The position numbers were made by a program, and so were the translations under genes. A stretch of DNA of 64,000 bases. Source: Nissolia schottii (taxonomy: Eukaryota; Streptophyta; Magnoliopsida; Fabales; Fabaceae). Location of the stretch: contig QANU01066702.1 of the NCBI GenBank assembly GCA_003254905.1, forward strand, positions 23,305-87,304, written 5' to 3'. This document shows positions 1 through 12,300 of the stretch, in pieces; within the stretch, counting starts at the first letter, position 1; each line of letters starts with the position of its first letter. Below the pieces are notes generated by a model that searched no databases, was not told the DNA's origin, and saw nothing but the letters and a program-made list of their open reading frames with translations.

Positions 1-2520
1 CAATATTTGGACAGCAAAGTTTTACATCTGCTCCTTTTTTTTGGGAATTATGTGAATATATGTATTGGAGAATTTGGTTAAGACTATTGGTAATTGTTAT
101 ATATTTTGCTGTATCTTATATTTTTAGAGCTCAGCAAATTCAATGTTTTTGTTCAACTTTCGTTTATATAACAATATATAAATGACATGATCTGATGGAT
201 GCCTGCAATCCTCATGTATATATGACTGTAACTGCCGTTGCTATTTTTAAAACTTTGCAACACGCAATGTGCTCCTATTATCAATGGCTTGTAATGAAAA
301 CACGTAATAATATATATAAAGGAAAATATTTTATTACACACGTAATGTTATGAACACACGTAATACATATAATGAAACAAATATAAACATGTGTATTTCA
401 TAGTTGATCTACACAGTTCATTAACAACGACGAATATCACTCTAAATAATTCTGACATGTCCATATAGTAAAGGTCTTATGTTGCATATGCAATTTCTTT
501 AATGGCACAATTCATTTTTTTTACGTAGTATTTAAAAAAAATTCCAATGAACTCATGGAAAAATTAATTCATTTGTTGAAAGTAAGTGTCATTTTTAATG
601 TATGAATGAGTATGCTTTTACTGAAATATTGACTTACATATAATTATAAAAATCTAATATTACACAATCCGGAATGATTTCTATTCAATTTTCACATTTA
701 AGAAAAAAAATTATCCTCGCATTTAGAATTATTCATCGAAAATAAGAAAATATCAGATTTTCAAAAATAATTTTATTGTGAAATAGATTTCAGCTCTACC
801 TTCATTATGTAATTTTTTTAGTGATTTTTAGTCCTCTGATCAAATTTCAGCTTTGCATTCAATAAAATTGATACATCATATGTTATTATTCATTCTTTAA
901 ATCCTCTCATCACTTAGTAACGTGTACTTTGAATAATAGTACATTTACTTTTCTCCAAATTGTTGAATTAAAATAATGACTGCGAAGGATATATTGCTGA
1001 AATTGAAACTGTGGCCCAAACAAGGAAGAACCAACATGGAAGAACCGCAAACAAATGAATTAATTTTCGATGCTGAATACTGTTCACTACGTTTAACACT
1101 AGAAATCGGGCTTTATATGGACATTCCCACACGCTATCACCTAATCCACGTTTTCAGGTTCCACATTGCAGTGCTTTATGTCAACTTTATTGACAACCTA
1201 TTAAAAAGTAGTAGTTTTACTTCCCAGTAGGTTATACTGTGGCCCCAAAGACAATGATGTTATTGTTTTTTGATGATATTTTTGGATTTATTCTTTATTT
1301 AGAATTTGACAATGTTAGCCCAAAACATGGTTTTTATGTTTATACATATCTATATATAAATTAAATCCAACACTAATTTCTTTTTATATAAATTTGAAAA
1401 TAATTAATACAATCAAGATATAATAATATTTATTGAGAATAGATTGAGTGAAAATCAGATTTGGTTTTCGTTTTGTAATATACATGATCATTTTCAGTTA
1501 AATATGGAAAGCTAATATATTTGCTCAAAATTCATAATATTTAATCAGATCAACTATACAAATATTTCATGTTATACAATTCGAAATGATTTCTATTCAA
1601 TTTTCATATTTGAGAAACAAAAATTCTCCTCAAAGTTAGAATTATTCATTTTGTAAATGAAAATATCAAATTTCCAAAATTCATTTTATTATTATCAATT
1701 GTTTTGCTTTCCTGTCACGCAATACTGTGGCCCCAAAGACAATTAATGCTAATGTATAGCTCCAGACCTCATAACTAAACCACTGCCCAACTAAACCATC
1801 CCTACCCTTTTGACATTTTGGGGTATCCTTTTTTCACTGTGCACCACTACCACAGTACAAACCGTCCAGTAATAGTAGTGCTTCTTCTAAAATTCAATCA
1901 AAAGAAGTGGATTTCAATTGAAAAATATTGAATCAATGAATGAAGCGATATTGCACTATGACATAAAAATATAGCAAGTAATGATTTTCTGCATGTTGTG
2001 CATGGTTCCAATATGTGTTGATTAGTTTAGATCCATGTATTGGATTTGCCAACACAAGAGTATAGTTGGTATGATACAATGGTAGAGTTTAGGTAGTCTG
2101 ATATACGGGTAGATTATAGGTGTCAACAACTTTAAAGCTATTTAAGATTTTTTTAATAATTAATATAAATGGAAACATTTCTCAATATCATAGTGAAATA
2201 GATTCTACCTTTACATTAATTATGTTATTTTTTTATTATATTTTTTTTTGTGAATATTGCCAAGCTGATGTTTATATCATGTCATCCGTTTTTTTTTTCA
2301 TGTTTAGATATAATGTTGTTTGCCATCTGAAAAAAACGTCCTAAAACGTGATGTTAGCGTTTGATTTCAAAGGTTGCTGAACGGGTTATATATAAGAAAA
2401 CTTATTTATTGTAATTGCTTCTCAATCCCATTTTTTTTTGTGCATATTGACAAGCTGATGTTTACATAATGTGATCTATTTTTGAACATGTTTAGATATA
2501 ATGTTGTTTGGCATTTTATG
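1..2520. other. AT-rich region with diverged direct repeats, no gene seen
   Basis: No convincing coding exon is visible; the open frames are short and of AT-rich composition. Three pairs of diverged direct repeats stand out. A stretch of about 120 bases near 660-780 recurs near 1574-1694 (shared core ATGATTTCTATTCAATTTTC). The word ACTGTGGCCCCAAAGACAAT occurs near 1237 and again near 1727. A segment of about 85 bases near 2245-2330 recurs near 2429-2515 (shared core TTTAGATATAATGTTGTTTG). This suggests old transposon sequence that has been duplicated and has decayed. The element family cannot be named from what is here. Confidence 0.5.
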
Positions 2521-2619
2521 TATTTTGATCCCTATGAAATGTGATACCACTCACCATGGGAACCCTACTAAAATGTTGTTGTGGTTGGGTTGTTGACAAT
2601 AAATGTTCTACTCTTTATT

Positions 2620-3760
2620 TAGCACTAATAGATAATCAAGATAAACAGAGTGCACGGAAGCGACAAGCACTTCTTTTGGCACAAAAGAAACAACAAAAAT
2701 GGAATGAACGTGAAAAAGGTAGACTCATTGAACATTCTCCCTTTTTAGAAGTTAATAATTTTACCTATTTGTGTTAACAATTTGTATGTTTCACCAAGCT
2801 AATTTATTAGTGACATTCCAAAGTTTAATCAAAGCTGTGAATTGTTCATTGTTCATGAGAGGCAACTTTTTCAATTCAGTCAATGAAAAAATATGTTTGT
2901 ATATACCGTACAAAGGATAAATTTTCACGAAAGTCATTTTACAGCCGTATATAGTTTCATTTCATTGTGCAAATGTACACTATTTGATCATATAGATTCT
3001 ATAGTTAATTTTGATTGTTAAATCACCTCAATTATGTAGAGAACTTTAACGAAGATATATATCATGCTCGCGTAAAAAAAACAAGGACAGACAGCGCAGT
3101 TGGTGGCAACAATGATTTACAATCTGAAATCGAAAGAAGTCATTTTCGGCAGATACCACTCGGTAAGCACTTCGATCAAATTGCGCTGCATTTATTTGGC
3201 ATCATATAGGCATACCGTTGACCATTGCAAACAGTAACACATGGGAATTGAATAGTCTGACCAACACTTTCCAACCATTATCTCCCATAATTGAACCATC
3301 TAACAGTTGTTCACAATCAACATCTGGTGCAATGCTTAAAGGCAAACTCAATAAGGGGAAACATTTGATTAGCCCTTCCACTAAGAGTGTTGTAGGGAGT
3401 TCATCAGAATTTCACAAATTATACACAAGGTAATTTATTATTGGAATGTCGTTTAAGTATTGTGTCTGATTGTTTTGTATCTAAATCCAATAGGTTAGTG
3501 AAACAACTATTTACCAATAGTTTTACTATGCACTCATGCCCGATAATCTATATATTTTTTTTCAGGCTCTGAATTTGGATTTTTCACAAATATGGATGAT
3601 TTTAATTTAGATGGTAATTCTTACAACTGCAAAATCATATCATAATTTTAAAGAGTGTACCTTTTCCAAAAAAAATCTAATCCCTGTTGCTAATGCTGTC
3701 AAATTTGTGGAGTTGTGGCTTTACTTTATGATAGATGTGACGCATCAATAGCTAAACATC
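2620..3760 (+). pseudogene. Decayed multi-exon gene fragment, possibly N-terminal part of a Helitron-encoded protein
   Basis: Three exon-like blocks with matching splice sites can be read. Block one is about 2627-2718 (residues DNQDKQSARKRQALLLAQKK). Block two is about 3040-3161 and ends at CTCG/GTAAGC. Block three is about 3209-3430, serine- and lysine-rich, ending at ACAAG/GTAATT. A fourth block after the acceptor near 3565 joins out of frame, giving an early stop. A further stretch near 3719-3775 reads LLYDRCDASIAKHPKPQI. The basic start with ARKRQALL and the late WYD-like, cysteine-containing stretch are reminiscent of the N-terminus of plant Helitron proteins; that is recollection, not a search. 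No Rep or helicase domain is present. The phase break and missing downstream domains mark it as a pseudogene. Confidence 0.35.
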
Positions 3761-4109
3761 CAAAGCCACAAATACTATAGATCTGCTGCTGTGGACTACT
3801 ACCAGTGTTTGCTTCTACGTGTCCTTGATGCTGTAGCATGTACTTGCACTGTTTGCTTCTACTCTCTTAATTTGTTTTATTTTGACATTATGGAAGTGTA
3901 AGCTGTTACATGTTTGGCTCACGTTGAGGAATTTGTTATATTTTTTGCAAACTCTTAATTTGTTAAACCACGGAAAGTTCCTCAGGGAGAAGTTTTGTTT
4001 CCTCCAGAACCCGAGAGCATACTAAATGCGTTGCCGACCCAAGAGCATACTATGTGCCACTACAGTGCCATTTGCCAACCCGCGTCCAATTTTTTTGACA
4101 AACCTGGAC

Positions 4110-4170
4110 ATCCATTGTTGCCAAAATTACAATCTAATACCAATGCGTTGCCAAAATTACAATCTAATAA
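4110..4170. repeat. Short tandem duplication of about 30 bp
   Basis: The segment GTTGCCAAAATTACAATCTA plus about ten more bases is present twice in direct succession just before the larger duplicated block that starts near 4171. It is a local tandem duplication inside old repeat DNA. Confidence 0.6.
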
Positions 4171-4948
4171 CCTGCACATCTAATAAGATATATTTTTTGT
4201 TCTTTGCTGTATATCTGTGCTCAGCATGTATACCTTTTGCTAATGAAATATTTTTATCGAACTTTTACATGTAACAAATAAAATGCATAATACATTTTTA
4301 ATTATCTACTCAGCTTAACGAAAGAAAAACTGGGATCCCATCAAAAGTTGTTGTCAAATATTTGTTTACTAAATGTAAAATCATGTCAATTTTTTCAACA
4401 GTAAATCTTTTTCCTCTAACAAAGTTTATACTCTGTGTCGTGTACCTTTTACTTTCTTATGGATATCAAGGATATTTTTTATTCTGGAAAATATGAGGAT
4501 AGTACCAACAATTAACTCCTTTGGATTTGTATGTACCTTTGCCATTGCCACTAATATAGTCACATCTTGAATGGCCTGATCTCGAAGAAACACGTAACCT
4601 GCACATCTAATAACCTATATTTTTTGGTCGTACCTGTATATTTGTGCTCAACCCGTATCCCTTTTGCTAATGAAACATTTTTATCGAACTTTCACATGTA
4701 ACAAATAAAATGCATAATAAATTTTTAATTATCTACTCAGGTTAACGAAAAAAAAAGGTCCCTATCAAGAGTTGTTGTCAAATTTTTGTTTACTGCATTA
4801 AAATTATGTCAATTTTTTCAACAGTAAATCTTTTTCCTCTGACCAAAGTTTATACTTTGTGTCATGTACCTTTTATTTTCTTACGGATATCACGGATATT
4901 TTGCATTGGAAAAGATGAGGATAGTACCAACAATTAACTCCTTTGGAT
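4171..4948. repeat. Direct duplication of about 355 bp (copies 4171-4528 and 4598-4948)
   Basis: Two diverged copies begin with CCTGCACATCTAATAA and end with AATTAACTCCTTTGGAT, 427 bases apart at the start. They share landmarks such as TTTTTATCGAACTTT, ACATGTAACAAATAAAATGC, TTTTTTCAACAGTAAATC and GAGGATAGTACCAACAATTA. Substitutions and small indels are scattered throughout, so the duplication is not recent. A related pair of about 75 bases lies outside it (3676-3752 and 5079-5147), so the duplicated unit was probably larger and has been rearranged. No protein is encoded. Confidence 0.75.
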
Positions 4949-5149
4949 GTTTCTTATGTCAGCTATTTTCCATATCTTTTAATATTTCTTCGAGATCAAG
5001 CCCTTCAAATAGTGATTATATTAGTACCAATGCCAAAGGTATATACAAAACTCAGCAGCACCGTCAAGTTGATAAAGTCCAATCCCTATTGCTGACAATT
5101 TAGAGTAGTGTGGCTTTACTTATAAAAAAGATGTGACACATCAATGCAT

Positions 5150-6276
5150 CGACTGTCATTGCAAAAAACAAAAAAACCAAGTTTAATAGCAAACAACTGG
5201 TGCAATGCAAAAAACAATAATACCTGCTGATTATTACACATAATAATAGTCAAATACTATTATGCATCTATCTATTTATCAACTAAAGAATGCTATCTCT
5301 ATTTTCGTTGTACATAAAAATCAAAAATTTTAAATTTCCAAAACTTTGAAATATATCGTACCATTTAGTAGCTAACTAAATGGAGGATATTATGGAGGAT
5401 GTTACGGTTTGGATTTTTCTACATCTTAGTAGGTAAATATATGGTTTGGATTTTCTACTTCAGTCTATACCCACTTGAAATATATCATGTTTTTAAATCA
5501 CCACGTTTAGCATGACCTTCATTAATATTGATTTTATATTGTACAATTCAAATTATTTAACATTTTAATGAAATGTATTGAAATGGAACCGTGTAAACAA
5601 TTTTCCTATAAGTATTTAGTAGCTATATACACAGTATGTAACTTAAGCCATTACCTATGAAATGTCAACTTAATTGAAAACCTAAGAAAAAGTAATGAAA
5701 AGTCATAAACCTATGAAAACCTATGTGGATTTAGGCTATATTGAATATCAACTATCACACCCAATCCAAAAACATTGAAGCTAAAAAAACTTCTATCTAC
5801 AGCACCTTCAAAATGTAACCACCAGCAGCAACAAAGTAATTTGGATGGTTTGCACATGTTCCATTTGCATTTTGCTTTTCAGCTGATATACCTGTGAGGC
5901 ACATGTCCATCCATCTTGCCACCACCTTTTCCAACTTAAACTCATGTTGGGATAGCACACCAAATTTCATTACTTGGGACACATTATTACTATTATAATT
6001 AGTATATTTATAGCATGCCCTACCAATCCAACTTAAAGTTGTTTTTTGCTTGCCAGTTAGAAGGCCAGGAAAAAAATCATAATTATGTTTAGACTAAACA
6101 AAATCAACCATGGATAGACAGAAAATCTAAACGAATCCCATGGAACAGGAGATTTGGATGACCAAATACCATCTAGGCAGATTCATAAAAATTTTGTAAA
6201 TATCCTCTAATATTTACCATTCTAACACTAATTTAACTAAAACAAACTCCAAAATTCAAATTATATATTGTAACAA
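5150..6276. other. AT-rich intergenic DNA, nothing recognised
   Basis: I see no exon, RNA gene or clear repeat border in this stretch. A 61-codon minus-strand open frame at 5797-5982 contains several Cys and His residues, but it has no recognisable family signature and no supporting flanking exons. Confidence 0.4.
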
Positions 6277-8232
6277 TCTATATATAATAAAAGCTGGGAT
6301 TCAAATTTTTCTACAACTGTATGTCACATTTGATTTTAAAATCAAGCCATGATTCAAATTTTCAACAATTTTTCTTTGTGTATATATATAGGTAGATGTA
6401 ATTACATTTTCTTAACATTTATCAATTTATCCTGGATCCACAATTGCATCTAACACGCCAGCTTACAAATCACATATCAAGAATGTAAAATTACGGATAA
6501 TACAAAATCAATAATAGTATGAAGCAAATCCAAGCTGCGGTGGAGGAAGAGTGCCAAAAACCATAAGCACCTCTCTCATGGTTCCACCACCACATTACCA
6601 CGAATGTTCTCTCTGTGGAGGCAATAACCGCGATAGAGAAGACGCCGGTGAAGATGAGGAGAGAGTTGGAGTTACTTACAAGCAGCCTTCCATGGGTTGG
6701 CGGTTCAAGTGCAGGATGGCGGCAAATCGCAGCAGATCTGTGATCAGATCAGAGATACATGAGCAACAAATATAACAGCGATCCAAGAGCAGCGTTGGTC
6801 CCAAGTAGCTGTAGAGGAAAAAGAGAAAGGACCATCAAGAAAGCAACAGGGGCTGACTCCTTAGGTTTTACCCTCCTTTTTTTTAAAGAGTTGAGTGAGA
6901 TATTATTTGTCTTCCTCTTTGGTGTGTGCGTGTTTTTTTTTTTAACTTGATTCCAAACTGAAAAGAAAAAAAAAGTAATATATTATAAATTTGTAAAATG
7001 GTAAATTAATATTTATAGAATTTTAAAAAGTTGGTTTTCTTTTGTGCATCTCTAAACGGTTGATCTCATCGATAGATTAGATAATTATTTGTGTGATTAA
7101 AATAACAAAATATTGTATTTGTTTCTTATAAAATGTAAGAAATGATTTAAAATACAAATTTTGTGGGATTTGGTTCTTCACTTTTTAGATCTTATTGTTT
7201 TAAAATGCAATAAGAGTTCATTTAATTTTTAAGTTTAAATTTAGTTCAAATCAATTCTTATTTCTCTTTACAAAAAATTAATTTTTATTTTTAACCATTT
7301 TATATATTATTTAAATTTTATTAAGATAACGGTGCAAACACTCAAAAAGCAAATCCTACTTTAAAACTTCGATAAAAAATATTTATTTTTCGTACATTAA
7401 TTTTTTGATACATAATTATTTATATTCTTTATATATTAATAAGTATAATTTAGTTATTGCATGATTAATAATACAATACAAATAAAATGGATAAAATTCT
7501 CTTTTGATCTCATAGTTAAATAAAATGATAGTATATTTTTTATTTATTAATTATTAGTGCTACTAATCTCTTAATTACTTAAGGTAATCTTAGAAAAATT
7601 TGATAAAGTCCATGGTAAATCAGATTGAATGGAGCCAAAATATATTTTTAGAGGTTGAATGGAAATTCGTTTTAAACACTTAAAAGTCAATTCTCACTCA
7701 CTACCAACACTAGATGTAAACACTCTATGTACGTAGTGTGTTCTAAAAATATACTATCATTTCTATGTAAACATTCTAAATTTTCCATAATACTTCCTCA
7801 ATAATTGTGTGTGTTCATTTATAGTTACAATTTAATAAAATGTTGGCACTGTTTGTTTTTTGAACTTAGGTCAGGCTTGCGACTGTTAGAAGATTTAACA
7901 CAAGTTTGTTCTGTCCCAATGAAAATTGCAAGCCATTGTATACTCACCAAAATCTCTATATTGTTGTTAGTTATACCTATTATACATATAACTTATGTTT
8001 ATTTATCTGGTACTGTAATACAAAGTTTATATATTAATACTTCAATATAATATGTAAACTTCATTAAGCAATTTAATAGTCATTTTAATTCATGTTGTGA
8101 TCTATTCATTAATGATAGTAAGTTTTTTATACCATTATTAAAATAATTAGTACTAAATAGTACAATAATCAACATGTCTATATATTAACAAAGTTTAGAT
8201 ACCCGCCGCGCATCGCACGGGTTACAATCTAG
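6277..8232 (+). mobile_element. Non-autonomous Helitron
   Basis: The left end reads TCTATATATAATAAAAGC preceded by A. The right end has an imperfect GC-rich hairpin (8201-8222, arms ACCCG and CGGGT with further inner pairing), then six bases, then CTAG at 8229-8232 followed by T. A 5' TC, a 3' hairpin a few bases before CTRR, and insertion between A and T without target duplication are the defining Helitron features. The 1.96 kb interior has no Rep or helicase frame, so the element would need proteins supplied in trans. A small frame near 6551-6775 (74 codons, rich in charged residues) could be captured sequence but is unrecognised. The 5' end is less certain than the 3' end because TC is a weak mark. 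Confidence 0.65.
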
Positions 8233-8233
8233 T

Positions 8234-8241
8234 ATATATAT

Positions 8242-8281
<40 letters not shown>

Positions 8282-8290
8282 TTATTATAA
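8234..8290. repeat. AT dinucleotide microsatellite
   Basis: An almost pure TA run with one interruption begins immediately after the Helitron 3' CTAG-T border. The AT-rich site may have been the insertion target, or the run may have expanded afterwards. Confidence 0.85.
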
Positions 8291-8748
8291 TTGACAACAT
8301 AATTTTAAGAAGATAAAATATCAAGCATCCACTAAAATAAATGTTCAAATAACTATCTTATCATAAATGTTTAGTTTTTTGGGGTACCTCCCGAGTGTTC
8401 ACCTTTGAGAACAATAATTAATCTCATTGTTAGATTGTTAATTAAGTAATAAGGTGAACTACTATCATTTTATATCTCATAGTTTAATGTTAATTTTAAT
8501 TCTTTTAATATCTATTAATGTAATTTTATTATATATATCATATCACTGTTTTTTTAAATCTATCATCATCTTTATTTAATTAAAGATAATTATGTTTCTG
8601 AAAATTATTTTAAGAAAATAAAAGTATTAAATTATTTTATCGCAAGTAAGAAAATGCTGGGGTAAATACACTTGTATGGCATTTGGAGAGCAAAATTTCG
8701 GATATGTGGGGGGGAGAAAAAATTTACAGATGTATGGGATTTGCAGGA

Positions 8749-9022
8749 GAAATCGGTAATGGGGAAGCCGATTTCAGAACCGGGAAAGAGGAAAAAAAAA
8801 AAAGGAGGGGATGAAATCGGCTGTCCTTGATCCGATTTCAGTCCCGGTCAGTGTACTTTTTGTACTGAAATTGGCCCAGAGACAGCCGATTTCAGTCTCA
8901 TGTAAAAAAAAAAATTAAATGGGGTGAAATCGGCCTAGGGACAGCCGATTTCAGCCCCATTTACTAAAAAAAAAAAAATAATACGGGGCTGAAATCGGCC
9001 CAGGAGCAGCCGATTTCAGCCC
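8749..9022. repeat. Ladder of five tandem hairpins with a conserved arm
   Basis: Five inverted repeats share the arm TGAAATCGG(C) and its complement GCCGATTTCA. Positions are 8749-8775 (8-nt arms), 8812-8840 (9-nt arms), 8864-8896 (12-nt arms with one G-T wobble), 8925-8953 (10-nt arms) and 8986-9022 (14-nt perfect arms around a 9-nt loop). Centres are about 54-65 bases apart, and most units are separated by an A-run next to a G-run. The block is much richer in G and C than its surroundings. It lies about 330 bases upstream of the aspartic protease start codon. Function is unknown; it may be a tandem repeat inside a transposon remnant, a source of structured RNA, or part of the promoter. Confidence 0.85.
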
Positions 9023-9349
9023 TAAATCCCATACATTTGTAATTTCCCTCCCAACACCACATTTACGAAAATAAAACTCCCAAAGACAATATATATGTAA
9101 AAAAACCGAAAATGCTACATACCGTTTAATCCTTAACGACAAAGCTTATTTTTTAAATTGACTCGAGTCCACGCATCAAAAAAATTGACTATAGTCCAAG
9201 ATCTCAGCTAGCTGAAATAGCCTGAAAAACTCTGACTGAAACGGTAACACCTCTCTCTCTAAAGCCCCAATGCAGAAAAGGCGGCAGCATCATCATCTTT
9301 GCCATTGACGAAGGAAAAACCGCACAGAAACGAAACGAACAAACACAAA

Positions 9350-12300
9350 ATGCGGGGTTGCGTTCCCGTCTTGCTGGCCTTAGCCGCCGTGGTGGCGTTG
9401 GTGCCGGCAACGGTGGTGTTGCCGGGGAGCTACCTTCCCCTGGAACGGGCCATTCCGCTGGACCAACGCGTCGAGCTGGAGGCGCTGAGAGCTCGCGACG
9501 GAGCACGGCACCGTCGAATCTTGCAAGGCGCGGCGGTTGGCGGCGTTGTCGACTTCTCAGTCCAAGGAACCTCCGATCCTTACTTCGTTGGGTACGGGTA
9601 ATTCTTACCATATCCACAAACCTCAACCTTCCTTTATTTTTATATAATCTTTATTTTTATATAATCATTTTAATGATGCATTTATTGCTTATTTTACTTG
9701 TTTGTCTAGGTATTTATATTTATATTGTGCATATATCTTGCTTTTTGTTTTTGCTGATTACTTAATTGGAAGTATCTTAAAGAAGAAGAAGAGAGAGTGT
9801 TTTGGGATCATAATATAGTTTTATTTTTGGTATTGTTTTAAGATGGTACTGAAAACTAAGAAGGAAAGATGATTGATCTTGGTTTCTTGTTCAGGTTGTA
9901 TTTCACCAAAGTGAAAATGGGTTCTCCTCCTAGGGAATTTTACGTTCAGATTGATACTGGAAGTGATATCTTGTGGGTTAATTGCAATACTTGCAGCAAT
10001 TGTCCACGATCTAGTGGGCTAGGGGTGAGAATTTGATGCTTTTGCTTGTTTTGTGCTTGTTGGCAAATAAAGGGACATTTCGGAGCATAATCGTTTGTTC
10101 TCTTCTTCTATGTTATGTGGTGCTCTCTACAGATTCAGCTCAATTTCTTTGACTCAGCCAGCTCATCCACTGCTGCGCTTGTTTCCTGCTCGGACCCTAT
10201 ATGCACTTACGCTGTTCAAACTGAGACGAGCGGGTGCTCCTCCCAGGTTAATCAATGCAGCTACACCTTTCGGTATGGGGATGGAAGTGGGACATCTGGT
10301 TATTATGTTTCTGATGCTATGTATTTTGACACGGTCATGGGACAGTCTGTGATTTCTAACTCATCGTCTACCATTGTTTTTGGGTGAGTCCTTATGCCTT
10401 TATGGATAAGGTTTATGCACTCAATGTGGGTTTGGGAACATATAAAGAACAGAGCTGAACGTTGTATAATAATATTATTAATCAAACAAACAATAATGGC
10501 ATACGTATTATAGCAAATATTGTTGATAGGTGGATTTTTAAAATAAAGGGAGAAAATGTAAATAAATGGGGTCTGTTTATTTTGAGGTTTTTCACTGTTA
10601 CTTTTTGCTTCTGTCGTGGCAGTTTGCCCAAATTTTCCCAAGTTTATGCTAATATGCATTTTGTTTTTAAATGAAAATTTTCTGAATGGTTGCTTTGGAA
10701 ATAGGTGTAGCACCTATCAATCTGGAGATTTGGCTGAGACAGGAAAAGCAGTTGATGGGATTTTTGGATTTGGCCCTGGTGCTCTGTCCGTTATATCACA
10801 ATTGTCATCACGAGGCATGACACCAAAAGTTTTCTCTCATTGCTTAAAGGGGGATGGCAATGGAGGAGGCATACTAGTTCTCGGTGAGATTTTGGAGCCA
10901 AGTATTGTTTATACTCCACTTGTCCCATCACAGTATGTTCTCTCTTCCGGAATTCCTTCCTTGTTTTCTTTCCTCAGTTGGTGCACAATCTTTCCCCTAA
11001 CATTGCTAGTGTAACAATCACTCTTTAGTATAATAATATACTAGTATAGATGACAAGAAATGAAAAGTCAGCACTGCCCTTTGACATCTTACAACTTGAA
11101 AGTTAAATAATTAATCATCATTTTGTATTCTTAGATTACATAAAGTTTGTGATTTTTTCGTTTGCAATATATAAATTTTAGACTGTTAAAAACCAGTCAT
11201 ATTTTGGCCTCAATTGAAATTTTGTGAAGGGTGACTTCTGTTTCATTGTATTTAGCCAATTTAGTTGGTTTTGAATAGTATTGTTGCTATAAAACTAATG
11301 AGTCATATTGTTCATAGTCAAGCCCTCTCTTAACCCAGACTGTGTCCACCCCCCAACCTCTCATAGTCAAGCCCTTACTCCTGTTGTCAAATAATTTGCA
11401 GATCTATGAGACATATTGCAGTGTATTTGATTAGTTTCTTGATCAAATTTCAGGCCCCATTACAACTTAAATCTTGAGAGCATAGCTGTTAATGGACAAG
11501 TCCTCTCAATTGATCCAGCTGCATTTGCAACATCTAATAACCGAGGAACTATAGTTGACTCTGGTACAACATTGGCATACCTTGTTCAAGAAGCTTTTGA
11601 TCCTTTTGTCAATGCTGTAAGTTATCTTTTTCCTATCTTGTAATTTTGGAATTCTACAGTGTCGTGGCTGAGTTCTTTGATTTTGTTGCATTCTCCAAGG
11701 GTATTTCTTTAAGCACATAAAGTCTGATGCCCCCTCTACAGCCTTATTGTCAATAGTAATGGTAAAGGCTTCACTGTGTCAACCCAGAATTTTTCTCACC
11801 CACAGAACCCTCTCTTTGTTTTGCTAAAACTGGGGAGTCCCTGCAACTTCTTCACAATCTCTCAACTAAAAGAGTGAATATGAAGATGACAACTATAAGC
11901 ATCTACCTAGACAGTGGAAACAAGGTTATGGAGGAGGATTGAAAACTATGACAAAGTTATGAGGGAGGATTGCAAACTTTATGCCATTGCCGGAAGGGGG
12001 TAAAAGGTGAACTGGGGCATTTTTTGATGCATAGATTTTTACGTCCATAAGTGAACTTTTATTACGTAATCTGAATCTAGGAAAAATTATAAGAAAAATA
12101 GTGGACACCCTTCTAATATTTCTGTTACCAGGACCCTGCATTCACCCAATAGATCTACAGATAACACCAAATCTTGATCCAGATGCATGGATATATGTGA
12201 TTAACTGCAAAGACGACTACTAGAGGCTTGTGTTATCAAATAAACGACTGCTAGATCCTGATGTTACAGTATGAATTGGGCACTGAATTACGAAAAATTG

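Noticed and set aside
8749..9022. CRISPR array interpretation of the repeated arms
   Set aside because: This is plant nuclear DNA; the units are hairpins with A-rich gaps, not identical repeats with unique spacers of constant length.
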